DNA from: Planomonospora sp. ID67723
Lineage (GTDB): Bacteria > Actinomycetota > Actinomycetes > Streptosporangiales > Streptosporangiaceae
DNA: 64,000 nucleotides
Direction of reading: 5' to 3'
Assembly (NCBI RefSeq): GCF_015711605.1
Contig: NZ_JABTEZ010000005.1
Span: forward strand, 310,001-374,000
How positions within the stretch are numbered: the first letter of the stretch is position 1; every line of letters starts with the position of its first letter. Shown piece by piece: positions 1 to 8,696 of this stretch. The notes below the pieces were generated by a model, which did no database searches, was not told where the DNA came from, and was given only the letters and a program-made list of their open reading frames with translations. The translations under genes were made by a program, and so were the position numbers.

Positions 1-383
1 CGATCTGGCAGATGTCCGGCTACGTCATGGCGTTGTTCCTGGCGGGCTTCCGGGGCGTCCCCGAGGACCTGCGGGAGGCCGCCCGGGTGGACGGCTGCAC
101 CGAGTGGAAGGTCTACCGGCACATCGTGCTGCCGATGCTCCGCCCGGTCACCCTGTCCGCGCTCATCATCCTCGGCCACATCTCGCTGAAGGCCTTCGAC
201 CTGATCGTCGCGGTCTCCGGCAAGCAGATCATCACCGACGTGCCGGCGGTGTTCATGTGGGTCGCGGTCTTCGACTCCCACGACCCGGCCAAGGGCGCCA
301 CCATCGCGGCCTACATCGTGATCGCGGTGAGCATCTTCGTCATCCCCTATCTGATCTGGTCGTTGCGCAAGGAGAGGCGCTGA
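1..383 (+). CDS. Sugar ABC transporter permease (MalF type), 5'-truncated by window edge
   Basis: C-terminal part of an inner-membrane permease of a carbohydrate ABC importer. The reading frame is open from base 3 without a start, so the gene begins outside the window. The EAA loop that contacts the ATPase is visible (residues reading REAARVDGCTEWKVYRHIVLPML), followed by two hydrophobic spans and a short basic tail. Its stop codon overlaps the ATG of the next permease (TGATG at 381-385), so the two are translationally coupled, as MalF/MalG-type pairs usually are. The substrate-binding protein is presumably upstream, outside the window. The sugar transported cannot be told from this sequence. 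Confidence 0.93.
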   Translation, partial: IWQMSGYVMALFLAGFRGVPEDLREAARVDGCTEWKVYRHIVLPMLRPVTLSALIILGHISLKAFDLIVAVSGKQIITDVPAVFMWVAVFDSHDPAKGATIAAYIVIAVSIFVIPYLIWSLRKERR

Positions 384-1291
384 TGGCGGCGGAGGTCGTA
401 CAGGCCCCGGGGAGCCGGGACGCCGGAGACAGGGGCGCGCAGGCCGTACGGCGGGCGCGGTGGACGCGCGGCGTCCGGCTGGCCGTGCTGGCCGCCTTCG
501 TCCTGGTCTTCCTGATCCCGGTCTACGTGCTGCTCGTCACCAGCTTCAAGCCGCTGACCGAGGCCGACCCCTCACGGGCCTGGGCGCTGCCGGAGGTCTG
601 GACGTTCGAGCCGTGGCGGGTGGCCTGGGAGAAGCTCGCTCCGGGAATCTGGAACAGCGTGCTGCTGGCCGTACCCGGTGCGCTGATCTCGGCGGCCCTC
701 GGCTCGATGAACGGCTACGTGCTCTCCAAGTGGCGCTTCCCCGGCGCGGACCTGGTGTTCACGCTGTTCCTGTTCGGGATGTTCATCCCCTACCAGGGTG
801 TCATGATCCCGCTCGTCCAGCTCCTGGTGAGCCTGAACGAGCTGACCGGGCTGAACGGGGTCTTCTACGGCGGCATCCCCGGCCTGGTGCTCGCGCACGT
901 GGTCTACGGCATCCCGATCTGCACGCTGATCTTCCGCAACTACTACGTCACCGTCCCGGACGAGATCATCGAGGCCGCCCGGGTGGACGGCGCGGGCATG
1001 CTGCGCACCTACCGCTCGGTGGTGCTGCCGGTCTCCGGGCCCGCGTTCGCGGTCGTGATCATCTGGCAGTTCACCGCGCTGTGGAACGACTTCCTGTTCG
1101 CCGTCTTCCTCACCGGCCCGCAGAGCTGGCCCACCACGGTCATGCTCAACAACATCGCCGGGGCCCAGACCGTCCCCTACAGCCAGCAGATGGCCGCCGC
1201 CCTGCTCGCCTCCATCCCCACGATGGTCGTCTACGTCGTGCTCGGCCGGTTCTTCATGCGCGGCCTGATGGCCGGCGCGCTGAAGGGCTGA
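383..1291 (+). CDS. Sugar ABC transporter permease (MalG type)
   Basis: Second permease subunit of the carbohydrate importer, 302 aa, the normal size for the MalG family. A basic N-terminus (about residues 1-30) precedes the first membrane span (LAVLAAFVLVFLIPVYVLLV); about six spans follow. The EAA motif (EAARVDGAGMLRTYRSVVLP, around residues 195-215) is intact. The ATG at 383 was chosen because it overlaps the upstream stop; the longer reading in the same frame is antisense-like shadow. No ATPase gene follows, which is common in actinomycetes where one shared MsiK-type ATPase serves many sugar importers (known of the family, inferred here). Confidence 0.95.
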   Translation: MAAEVVQAPGSRDAGDRGAQAVRRARWTRGVRLAVLAAFVLVFLIPVYVLLVTSFKPLTEADPSRAWALPEVWTFEPWRVAWEKLAPGIWNSVLLAVPGALISAALGSMNGYVLSKWRFPGADLVFTLFLFGMFIPYQGVMIPLVQLLVSLNELTGLNGVFYGGIPGLVLAHVVYGIPICTLIFRNYYVTVPDEIIEAARVDGAGMLRTYRSVVLPVSGPAFAVVIIWQFTALWNDFLFAVFLTGPQSWPTTVMLNNIAGAQTVPYSQQMAAALLASIPTMVVYVVLGRFFMRGLMAGALKG

Positions 1292-1402
1292 ACGGGCCGA
1301 GCCGGGCCGTCGGCGGGCGGCCGCGTTTCCGGGCGTCTCGGTACGGGGTCTCGCACGATGGCCGGCGCCGAGATTGTCGGACCGGTCCGCTACGTTGCCG
1401 GC

Positions 1403-2101
1403 ATGGCGGAATTCATACTTGTTGCGGGGGCGTGGCTCGGATCATGGGCGTGGGACGAGGTGGTGCCGGACCTGCGGGCGGCCGGCCACGGCGCCCACCC
1501 GCTGACGCTGTCGGGCCTCGCCGAGAAGCGGGGCGTGCCGGCCGGGCTGCGGACCCACGTCCAGGACATCGTCGGAGAGGTCGAACGCCTCGATCTGCAC
1601 GACGTCATCCTGGTGGGGCACAGCTACTCGGGGATCCCGGTCGGCCAGGCCGCCGAGCGGATCGGTGACCGGCTGGCCCGGGTGGTCTTCGTCGACTCCA
1701 ACATTCCGGCCGACGGCGAGTCGTTCGTTTCGGCCTGGCCGGACGGCCGCGCGATGGTGGAGGCCTCGATCGCCGAGAACGGCGGCTTCTGGGCGCCGCT
1801 GACCGCGGCCGACTACGAGGGCCAGGGCCTCACCGGAGAGCAGATCGCACGGATCGTGGGCGGTTCGACGCCGCACCCGGGCGCCACGCTGACCGAACCG
1901 GCCGTGCTGGAACGGCCGCTCGGCGAGCTTCCGGCGACATACGTCAAATGCCTGCTCGACGGCGACCGGCCGAGCGACGACGTGGCCGAGCTGCTGACCG
2001 GCGAGCGCTGGCGGCTGGTCGAGATGGACACCGGCCACTGGCCGATGTTCTCCCGGCCGCGCGAGCTGGCGCGGATCCTGCTCGACGCGGCCGCGGCGTA
2101 G
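1403..2101 (+). CDS. Alpha/beta-fold hydrolase (esterase-like)
   Basis: Cytoplasmic alpha/beta hydrolase of 232 aa. The start at 1403 (MAEFILVAGAWLGSW) matches the beginning of the fold; the earlier in-frame ATG at 1358 adds residues that do not belong to the family. The oxyanion-type motif is GAWLGSW near residue 7, the nucleophile elbow is GHSYSG (Ser about residue 76) and the catalytic His lies in DTGHWPM near the C-terminus. Proteins of this EstC/salicylate-esterase-like group hydrolyse small esters. It stands between the sugar permeases and a convergent LacI gene, with only 67 bases to the latter; no link to the transporter is proven. Confidence 0.85.
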   Translation: MAEFILVAGAWLGSWAWDEVVPDLRAAGHGAHPLTLSGLAEKRGVPAGLRTHVQDIVGEVERLDLHDVILVGHSYSGIPVGQAAERIGDRLARVVFVDSNIPADGESFVSAWPDGRAMVEASIAENGGFWAPLTAADYEGQGLTGEQIARIVGGSTPHPGATLTEPAVLERPLGELPATYVKCLLDGDRPSDDVAELLTGERWRLVEMDTGHWPMFSRPRELARILLDAAAA

Positions 2102-2168
2102 GCCGCCGGGCCGGGCGGGCCGCGCGTCGCCGGATCCGGTGCATCCCCGGGCGAGGGGGACGGCGGCC

Positions 2169-3161
2169 CTACGGCGGAAGCTCCCCCGAGCCCCGGGGGA
2201 TGAGCCGGGTGGGGAGTTCGATCCGCTCGACGGGACCCGAGGCGCCGGACAGGCGGCGGAAGAGCAGCTCGGCGGCGGTGCGGCCGAGACCGGCCGGGTC
2301 CTGGGCCACCACCGTGACGGCGGGTGAGAGCACGTCGGCGAGCTCGAAGTCGTCGAACCCGACCAGGGCGGGGCGGTGCCCGGTGCCGCGCAGCACGGCC
2401 ACGGTGATCCGGCCGTTGCCGGTGAGCACCGCCGTGGGCGGCTCGGGCGTGGTGAGCATCCGGTCCAGCGCGGCCCCGGCCGCCTCCACGGGCCCCATCG
2501 CGACCAGGGAGTCGTCGGCGGAGAGCCCCGCGTCGGCCAGCCCGCGGCGGTAGCCGCGCAGGCGCTCGGCGGCGGTGAAGATGGACGGGTCGTCGCCGAG
2601 GAAGGCGATCCGGCGGTGTCCGTGGCGGATCAGGTGGGTCACCCCGGTGTGCGCGCCGCCGACGTTGTCGCAGAGCACGGTGTCGGCCTCCAGCCCGCCG
2701 GGCCGGTCGGCGAAGACGGCGGCGACGCCCGCGTCGAGCTCGGGCAGCAGGTAGTCGTGGTCGGATCCGGCCGGGACGATGACCAGCCCGTCCACCCGGC
2801 GGTCGCAGAAGGTGAGTACGAGCTCCCGCTCGCGCAGGGGATCCTCCCTCGAGGAGCCGCTGAGCACCAGAGAGCCGTGCCGGAGCGCCACGTCCTCGAC
2901 CGCCCGGCTGATCTCCGAGTAGAACGGGTCGGCCACGTCCTCGATCACCAGGCCGATCGTCGCCGTCCGGCCGCCGCGCAGCACCCGGGCGCTCTCGTTG
3001 CGCCGGTAGCCGAGCCGTTCGATGGCGGCCTGCACCCGCGCGGCCGTGGCGGGGTTGACCCCGGCCTCGTCGTTGACGACCCGCGAGACGGTCTTGAGCG
3101 CCACCCCCGCCGCCGCCGCGACGTCCTTCATGGTGGGGCGTCCTCGAACACTCCCTGTCAC
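2169..3161 (-). CDS. LacI family transcriptional regulator
   Basis: 330-aa repressor with an N-terminal LacI helix-turn-helix (TMKDVAAAAGVALKTVSRVVN, residues about 10-30) with hinge helix, then a periplasmic-binding-protein-like sensor domain (residues about 60-325). GTG at 3161 is the reported start; an ATG ten codons in (3131, MKDVAAAAG) is equally possible. The C-terminal domain has the usual GFDDFELADVLSPAVTVV segment. A perfect palindromic operator lies about 30 bases upstream, so autoregulation is likely. The neighbouring sugar permeases on the other strand are plausible targets, but that is inference. Confidence 0.93.
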   Translation of the reverse strand: MTGSVRGRPTMKDVAAAAGVALKTVSRVVNDEAGVNPATAARVQAAIERLGYRRNESARVLRGGRTATIGLVIEDVADPFYSEISRAVEDVALRHGSLVLSGSSREDPLRERELVLTFCDRRVDGLVIVPAGSDHDYLLPELDAGVAAVFADRPGGLEADTVLCDNVGGAHTGVTHLIRHGHRRIAFLGDDPSIFTAAERLRGYRRGLADAGLSADDSLVAMGPVEAAGAALDRMLTTPEPPTAVLTGNGRITVAVLRGTGHRPALVGFDDFELADVLSPAVTVVAQDPAGLGRTAAELLFRRLSGASGPVERIELPTRLIPRGSGELPP

Positions 3162-3191
3162 AGGCCGATCATCACCCAGGCGGCGATTTGG

Positions 3192-3203
3192 GACAACGTT
3201 GTC
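3192..3203. promoter_or_regulatory. LacI-type operator palindrome
   Basis: The 12-bp perfect palindrome GACAACGTTGTC with a central CG, the form typical of LacI-family operators, lies 31 bases upstream of the LacI start at 3161. Confidence 0.65.
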
Positions 3204-3312
3204 ATCGGCGTGGCCCCACCACGACCGCGGCCGGGCGCCGTGGCAGGCACCCCGCCTCGTGCATCCGTCGCTCCGACCGTGCGGGGACGCCCAGCGGCGG
3301 CATCGGGCGCGC

Positions 3313-4116
3313 TCAACGCGACAGGGCGGCGCTCGTCGCCCCCGTCGCGCGCAGGTCGGCCTCGACCCGGGCCGCCGCCGCGAGCAGGGGCGGCAGCAGG
3401 TCGCGACGGGCGGACTCGGCGGTCGTACGGCTGGCGTGGGAGGAGACGTTCATCGCGGCGGTCACCCGGCCGGAGCGCTCCCGGATCGGGACGGCGATCG
3501 AGCGCAGGCCCTCCTCCAGTTCCTGGTCGACCATGGCCCATCCCTGCGAGCGGATCCTCTCCAGCTCGGCGCGGAGCGCGCCGGGCGAGGTGACGGTCCT
3601 GGCGGTGAACGCGCGCAGCTCGGCGCGGTCCAGGTAGGCGTCGAGCTGCTCGGCAGGCAGCCAGGCCAGCAGCACCCGTCCCATCGAGGTGCAGTGGGCC
3701 GGGAAGCGGGTGCCGATGTTGATCGTCACCCGCATGATCCGGCTGGTGGCCACCCGGGAGACGTAGACGACGTCCTCGCCGTCGAGCACGGCCACCGAGG
3801 CCGACTCGTGCACCTCCGCGACGAGCCGTTCGAGGTGCGGCTCGGCGACCTCGGGCAGCGAGAGACTGGACAGGTAGGCGTAGCCCAGCTCCAGGACGCG
3901 GGGGGAGAGCGCGAACAGCCGCCCGTCGGTGCGGACGTAGCCGAGGTCCACGAGCGTCAGCAGGAACCGCCGGGCCGCCGCGCGGGTCAGGCCGGTGGCG
4001 CGGGCGACCTCGCTGAGCGTCAGCTCGGGCGCGGCCGCGCTGAACGCCCGGATCACCGCGAGCCCCCTGGCCAGCGACTGCACGTGATCCGAGCCGCGGT
4101 CAGCCGGTTCGACCAT
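3313..4116 (-). CDS. pcaR: IclR family regulator of the pca genes (PcaR/PcaU-like)
   Basis: 267-aa IclR-type regulator. The N-terminal winged helix (residues about 10-75, QSLARGLAVIRAFSAAAPELTLSEVARATGLTRAAARRFL) is followed by the IclR effector-binding domain, with CTSMGRVLLAWLP typical of the PcaR/PcaU/PobR subgroup. It is the last gene of the minus-strand pca run, 60 bases after pcaB. IclR proteins of this subgroup bind beta-ketoadipate or protocatechuate and control ring-cleavage operons. Two 15-bp palindromes in the pcaI promoter have the spacing expected for its site. The symbol is assigned by context and family; experimental identity is unknown. Confidence 0.85.
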   Translation of the reverse strand: MVEPADRGSDHVQSLARGLAVIRAFSAAAPELTLSEVARATGLTRAAARRFLLTLVDLGYVRTDGRLFALSPRVLELGYAYLSSLSLPEVAEPHLERLVAEVHESASVAVLDGEDVVYVSRVATSRIMRVTINIGTRFPAHCTSMGRVLLAWLPAEQLDAYLDRAELRAFTARTVTSPGALRAELERIRSQGWAMVDQELEEGLRSIAVPIRERSGRVTAAMNVSSHASRTTAESARRDLLPPLLAAAARVEADLRATGATSAALSR

Positions 4117-4176
4117 CTGAGCCCTCCTCGTCCGATCGAACCCTAGCGCCGCCCGCCCGCGGGCCGCTCCCCGCCG

Positions 4177-5496
4177 TCACCCCGCCCGGCCGAGGATCCG
4201 GTCGACGAAGACCCCGGCCGAGCCGAGGTGAGCCGCCGGATCGAGGGCGGCGTCCAGTTCCGCCGGTTCAAGGTCCACGCCCGGGGCGGTCAGCAGCGCC
4301 TCCCGCAGGGAGGTCCCGTCCGAGACGGCCCGGGCGCAGGCGGCGTCCACCGCCTCACGGGCCGCCGGGGAGCCGCCGAGCGCGGCGACGGCCCGCTCGG
4401 CCATCAGCAGCCCCCGGGTCAGGCCGAGGTTGGACCGCATCCGGTCGGTGTCGACGGTCAGCCCCTCCAGGACCTCACGGAGCCATGAGACGGCGGAGCC
4501 GGTCAGCCGGAGCAGCTCTCCCAGCGTCTCCCACTCGGCCTGCCACGGCCCGGCCGAGCGCTCGTGCTCCTGGACCATGCCGGCGAGCACCGAGGCCACC
4601 AGGCCGGGGACCCGCTGGACGCAGGCGAGCACCGACATCGCGCCCACCGGGTTGCGCTTGTGCGGCATCGCGCTGGAGCCGCCGCGGCCCGGGGCCTGCG
4701 GTTCGGCGACCTCGGCGACCTCGGTCTGGGCCAGCAGCTTCACGTCGGTCGCGATCTTGCCGAGGGTCCCCGAGACCACGCCGAGGGCGCAGGCCAGCTC
4801 CGCGACCGGGGTCCTGTCGGTGTGCCAGGGCAGGACCGGCTCGGCCAGCTCCAGATCGGCCGCCAGTCGCGGCAGGACCTCGTGGCCGCGCCCGTCCAGG
4901 ACCGAGAGCGTCCCGGCGGCCCCGCCGTACTGGACGGGCAGGTCCAGCCCGGCCAGCCGTCGCCGGGCGCGGTCCAGCGCGCTCAGCCAGCCGGCCGCCT
5001 TCAGCCCGAAGGTGATCGGTACGGCGTGCTGGAGCACGGTGCGCCCGGCCATGGGGGCGTCGCGGTGCTCGGCGGCGAGCCGCGCGCACGCCTCGGCGCA
5101 GGCGGCCAGGTCGGCCAGGACCGGGACGAGGGCGCGGCAGGCGACCAGCATCGCGGCCGTGTCGTTGATGTCCTGGCTGGTCGCGCCGGAGTGCACAAAC
5201 CGCCGCAGGCCCGGCTCGACCCGCTCGCGCAGGGCTGCGACCAGCGGGATCACCGGATTGCCCGCCGGGCCCGCCCGGTGGCCCAGCTCGGCCACGTCGT
5301 AGAGGCCGGGGTCGCACGCCTTGGCGATCGCCTCGGCCGCCGCGGCCGGGATCAGGCCGAGCTCCGCCTGGGCGGCGGCCAGGCCCGCCTCGGCGTCCAG
5401 CATCGCCGCCAGCCAGCCGGCGTCCGACACCTCCGCCGCCGCCCCGCCCCGGGAGAACGTCCCCGAGAACAACCCGTCGGATCGCGACGAGGTCAT
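4177..5496 (-). CDS. pcaB: 3-carboxy-cis,cis-muconate cycloisomerase
   Basis: 439-aa member of the fumarase/aspartase superfamily that lactonises 3-carboxymuconate in the protocatechuate branch of the beta-ketoadipate pathway. The superfamily signature GGSSAMPHKRNPVG is intact (about residue 265-280), and SGATSQDIND near residue 95 matches the conserved C1 region. The start at 5496 (MTSSRSDGLFSGTFSRG) gives the usual PcaB N-terminus; the longer open frame up to 5703 runs into the pcaF gene region and was rejected. It lies 82 bases downstream of pcaF and 60 bases upstream of the IclR gene. Confidence 0.92.
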   Translation of the reverse strand: MTSSRSDGLFSGTFSRGGAAAEVSDAGWLAAMLDAEAGLAAAQAELGLIPAAAAEAIAKACDPGLYDVAELGHRAGPAGNPVIPLVAALRERVEPGLRRFVHSGATSQDINDTAAMLVACRALVPVLADLAACAEACARLAAEHRDAPMAGRTVLQHAVPITFGLKAAGWLSALDRARRRLAGLDLPVQYGGAAGTLSVLDGRGHEVLPRLAADLELAEPVLPWHTDRTPVAELACALGVVSGTLGKIATDVKLLAQTEVAEVAEPQAPGRGGSSAMPHKRNPVGAMSVLACVQRVPGLVASVLAGMVQEHERSAGPWQAEWETLGELLRLTGSAVSWLREVLEGLTVDTDRMRSNLGLTRGLLMAERAVAALGGSPAAREAVDAACARAVSDGTSLREALLTAPGVDLEPAELDAALDPAAHLGSAGVFVDRILGRAG

Positions 5497-5578
5497 GACC
5501 ACCTCCGCAGGATGCGTGCCGTTGCCGTCCGAGGACGACCGGCGGTCCGGGGAAGCCTTCCCGGACCCGCCGGGCCCT

Positions 5579-6784
5579 TCACGAGGGCATTCCCTCCAGG
5601 ACGACGGCCAGACCCTGGCCGACGCCGATGCAGATGGCGGCCAGGCCGTACCCGCCGCCCCGGCGGTGCAGGGCGTGCGCGAGCGCGCCCAGGACGCGGG
5701 CACCGGAGCAGCCGAGCGGGTGGCCGAGGGCGATGGCCCCGCCGTTCACGTTGACGATCTCCGGGTCGAGGTCGGGCCACTCGGCCAGGCAGGCGAGCGA
5801 CTGGGCGGCGAACGCCTCGTTGAGCTCGACCGCGCTCAGGTCGGACCAGTCCAGTCCCGCGCGCTTGAGCGCCGTGCGGGCGGCCTCGACCGGCCCGATC
5901 CCGAACAGGTGCGGCTCCACGCCGGTCACCGCCCGGGAGACGATCCGGGCCAGGGGCGTCCGGCCGGCCCGGGCGGCGCCCGCCTCGTCGCCGAGGAGCA
6001 GGGCGGCGGCTCCGTCGTTGAGCGGGGAGGCGTTGCCCGCGGTGACGGTGCCCCCGGCGCGGAAGACCGGCTTGAGACGGGCGAGGGACTCCGAGGTCGT
6101 GTCGGCCCGGATCGACTCGTCGCGGTCGAGGGTGGCGAGGGCCGGGCCGCCGGGGGCGTCCAGGGGGACCACCTCGCCGGCGAAGACGCCGCCGTCCCAG
6201 GCCGCCGCGGCGCGGTGGTGGCTGCGCAGGGCGAAGGCGTCCTGGGCCTCACGGGTGATCCCGTAGCGGTCGGCGAGGATCTCGGCGCCCTCGCCCAGCG
6301 CCACCGTCCACTCGGCGGGCATCCGGGGGTTGACCATGCGCCAGCCGAGGGCCGTGTCGTGCAGGGTCTGCGATCCCCGGTCGAAGCCGCGCGAGGGCTT
6401 GAGCATGACCCACGGCGCGCGGCTCATCGACTCCGCGCCGCCGGCGATCACCAGCGAGGCGTCGCCCACGGCCACCGCGCGGGAGGCGGCGATCGCGGCC
6501 TCCATGCCGGAACCGCAGAGTCGGTTGACGGTCGTGCCGGGGACGGTGACCGGGAGCCCGGCGAGCAGGACGGCCATCCGGGCGACGTCCCGGTTGTCCT
6601 CGCCCGCGCCGTTGGCCGCGCCGAAGAACACGTCGTCGACGGTGGCGGGGTCGAGTTCGGGGGAGCGGTCGGCCAGGGTGCGCACCACGTGCGCGGCCAG
6701 GTCGTCGGGACGGACCCCGGCGAGTGCCCCGCCGTACCGGCCGATGGGGGTGCGGACCGCGTCGAGGACGAAGACGTCATTCAT
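5579..6784 (-). CDS. pcaF: 3-oxoadipyl-CoA thiolase
   Basis: 401-aa thiolase, the standard length. The acyl-accepting Cys90 sits in TTVNRLCGSGMEA, the His of GGAIALGHPLGCSGAR and the second catalytic Cys in AICIGVGQG are all present. In this setting, between a CoA-transferase pair and pcaB, it should cleave 3-oxoadipyl-CoA to succinyl-CoA and acetyl-CoA. An acetyl-CoA acetyltransferase role cannot be excluded by motifs alone; the operon context decides. Start ATG at 6784, 75 bases after pcaJ. Confidence 0.92.
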   Translation of the reverse strand: MNDVFVLDAVRTPIGRYGGALAGVRPDDLAAHVVRTLADRSPELDPATVDDVFFGAANGAGEDNRDVARMAVLLAGLPVTVPGTTVNRLCGSGMEAAIAASRAVAVGDASLVIAGGAESMSRAPWVMLKPSRGFDRGSQTLHDTALGWRMVNPRMPAEWTVALGEGAEILADRYGITREAQDAFALRSHHRAAAAWDGGVFAGEVVPLDAPGGPALATLDRDESIRADTTSESLARLKPVFRAGGTVTAGNASPLNDGAAALLLGDEAGAARAGRTPLARIVSRAVTGVEPHLFGIGPVEAARTALKRAGLDWSDLSAVELNEAFAAQSLACLAEWPDLDPEIVNVNGGAIALGHPLGCSGARVLGALAHALHRRGGGYGLAAICIGVGQGLAVVLEGMPS

Positions 6785-6859
6785 GATCGGGGGTTCCCTT
6801 CGGCCCGGTACCGGTGGTGTGCGCGCCGGCGTGCACGGGACGCCGGCGTCCGGCGGGGC

Positions 6860-7693
6860 TCAGGGCCGGCCGCCGGTGAGACTGCGCAGGGCGGCGAGCT
6901 CCTGCGCGGTGGGGGGCTCGGTCTCGAGCAGTCCGGGGGCGGCGGCGAGCTCCCAGCCGGTGGCGGCGCGGACCGCCTCCAGGGTGACGCCGGGGTGCAG
7001 GTGCGTGAGGACCAGCTCGCAGGTGACGGGGTCGGGTTCGAGGACGCCGAGGTCGGTGATGACCGTCCGGGGGCCGCTGCCGCGCAGGCCGAGGCGCTCG
7101 CGGTCTCCGGGGCCCGAGCCGAAGCCGACCGAGGTGACGAAGTCCACGCGGTCGACGAACGCCCGGGGGCTCTGCCGTACGATCACGGTCACCTCGCGGC
7201 AGGAGGCGGCGATCTCGGGTGCTCCGCCCGCTCCGGGCAGGCGGACCTTGGGGGCGTCGTAGGGGCCGATCACGGTCGTGTTGATGTTGGCGAACCGGTC
7301 GATCTGGGCCGCGCCGAGGAAGCCGACGTCGATGCGGCCGGGCTGGAGCCAGTAGTTGAAGATCTCCGGGACGCTCACGACGGCGTCGGCGGTCTCGGCC
7401 AGTTCGCCGTCGCCGATGGACAGCGGCGGGCGGGAGGGCTTGGCGCCGACGGTCCCGGACTCGTAGATCAGCACGAGGTCCGGGGCGTGGGTGCGGCGGG
7501 CGAGGTTGGCCGCGACGCTGGGCAGGCCGATGCCGACGAAGCAGGAACCGCCCCGCAGCCGTCTGGCGGCGGCCACGGTCATCATCTCGTCGGAGGTGTA
7601 GGCCGGCGCGGAAGGAACGGTCATCGGGGTCTCCGGGGCGGTCGCGGGACGGGTTCCCGCGGTGGTCGCGGGCGGGTTCGCCGGAACGGTCAC
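6860..7693 (-). CDS. pcaJ: 3-oxoacid (3-oxoadipate) CoA-transferase subunit B
   Basis: Beta subunit of the family I CoA-transferase that activates 3-oxoadipate with succinyl-CoA. The catalytic-Glu region LIYESGTVGAKP and GIGLPSVAANLARR are visible. Two starts are possible: GTG at 7693, whose bases overlap the pcaI stop (GTGA), giving 277 aa; or ATG at 7624 (MTVPSAPAYTSDEM), which has a GGAG about eight bases upstream and gives 254 aa. The 23 extra residues are low-complexity (Pro, Ala, Thr), so the shorter form may be the mature family length; I list the longer because of the overlap. Confidence 0.88.
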   Translation of the reverse strand: MTVPANPPATTAGTRPATAPETPMTVPSAPAYTSDEMMTVAAARRLRGGSCFVGIGLPSVAANLARRTHAPDLVLIYESGTVGAKPSRPPLSIGDGELAETADAVVSVPEIFNYWLQPGRIDVGFLGAAQIDRFANINTTVIGPYDAPKVRLPGAGGAPEIAASCREVTVIVRQSPRAFVDRVDFVTSVGFGSGPGDRERLGLRGSGPRTVITDLGVLEPDPVTCELVLTHLHPGVTLEAVRAATGWELAAAPGLLETEPPTAQELAALRSLTGGRP

Positions 7694-8550
7694 GGGCGGG
7701 CCCCCCCGCCGGTCGCGCGGGCGGCGGACGCAGGGGGGAGCGCCCCACCGGCGAGGACGTGCTCGCGCATCCAGGCGAGGAAGGTCTCGCGGTCCCGGGA
7801 GATCTCGTCCCAGGCCTGGTAGAAGGCGTTGTCGCGGACGGAGTAGCCCGCGCTGTAGGAGGGGTGCGAGCCGCCCGGCGCCTCGGACACGCGGGTGATC
7901 GCCCAGCCGGGCAGCACGATCGCCCCGGGACGGGGCTCCAGCTCCTCGACGACCTCCTCCACGGTCACCAGGGAGCGCCGGGCCGCCAGTACGGCCTCCT
8001 TCTGCACCCCGGTGATCCCCCAGAGCTGCACGTTGCCGTGCCGGTCGGCGCGCTGGGCGTGCACGATCGCGACGTCGGGGGTGATCGCGGGGACGGCGGT
8101 GAGCTCCTCGCCGGTGAACGGGCAGGTGATGGGCTTGATGTTCGCGGTCCGCGAGGGCAGGTCGGTGCCGCGGTAACCGCGCAGCACGGCGAAGGGCAGT
8201 CCCGACGCCCCGGCGACGTAGGCGTTGGCGATGCCCGCGTGACTGTGCTCCTCGGTCTCCAGCGGGGCGGGCCACTGGTTCTGCACGGCGTCGCGGAAGC
8301 GGTGCAGCGAGCCGACGCCGGGGTTGCCGCCCCAGGAGAAGACCAGCCGGCGGGCGCAGCCCATCCCGATGAGCTGGTCGTAGACCAGGTCGGGGGTCAT
8401 CCGGATCAGGGTGAGGTCGCGGCGTCCCTGGCGGATGATCTCGTGGCCGGCCGCGTAGGGAATGAGGTGGGTGAAGCCCTCCATGGCGACGCTGTCGCCG
8501 TCATGGACGAGCTCCGCCACCGCCTCGGCGAGTGGGACCACCGTGGCCAT
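7690..8550 (-). CDS. pcaI: 3-oxoacid (3-oxoadipate) CoA-transferase subunit A
   Basis: 286-aa alpha subunit of the CoA-transferase, first gene of the pcaIJFB-iclR operon. It has the glycine-rich start of the family (LVHDGDSVAMEGFTHLIPYAAG) and the GGNPGVG segment. The start at 8550 is preceded by AAGGGGG at good spacing; upstream in-frame ATGs at 8568 and 8577 lie inside the operator region. The genes for protocatechuate dioxygenase (pcaGH), carboxymuconolactone decarboxylase and enol-lactone hydrolase are not in the window, so the pathway must be completed elsewhere. Confidence 0.9.
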   Translation of the reverse strand: MATVVPLAEAVAELVHDGDSVAMEGFTHLIPYAAGHEIIRQGRRDLTLIRMTPDLVYDQLIGMGCARRLVFSWGGNPGVGSLHRFRDAVQNQWPAPLETEEHSHAGIANAYVAGASGLPFAVLRGYRGTDLPSRTANIKPITCPFTGEELTAVPAITPDVAIVHAQRADRHGNVQLWGITGVQKEAVLAARRSLVTVEEVVEELEPRPGAIVLPGWAITRVSEAPGGSHPSYSAGYSVRDNAFYQAWDEISRDRETFLAWMREHVLAGGALPPASAARATGGGARP

Positions 8551-8568
8551 CCTGCCCCCTTCATGCAT

Positions 8569-8602
8569 GTTCGTCATACGAACTCTGGTTCTCTGTGCGA
8601 AC
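8569..8602. promoter_or_regulatory. Tandem IclR-type operator sites upstream of pcaI
   Basis: Two 15-bp sites 19 bases apart: GTTCGTCATACGAAC (8569-8583, perfect 6-bp arms) and GTTCTCTGTGCGAAC (8588-8602, GTTC/GAAC arms). The length and GTTC-N7-GAAC form resemble the known 15-bp PcaR site of Pseudomonas. The upper site overlaps the -10 box of the pcaI promoter and the lower lies just upstream of the ribosome-binding site. Confidence 0.6.
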
Positions 8603-8629
8603 ATACTGAACTCGGACACCGGTGGTCAA
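8600..8629 (-). promoter_or_regulatory. Probable promoter of the pcaIJFB-iclR operon
   Basis: On the minus strand TTGACC (8629-8624) is separated by 18 bases from TATGTT (8605-8600), a good primary-sigma-type promoter about 50 bases upstream of the pcaI start. Confidence 0.6.
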
Positions 8630-8696
8630 TGCATCGGTCTCCGTCGCCGCCCATGCCCGCTGTCGCGGCGTGACCGGGGAACCGGCCGATCCTGGG

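Noticed and set aside
5321-7822. Plus-strand open frame of 833 codons over the pca operon
   Set aside because: It is an antisense shadow across three well-supported pca genes.
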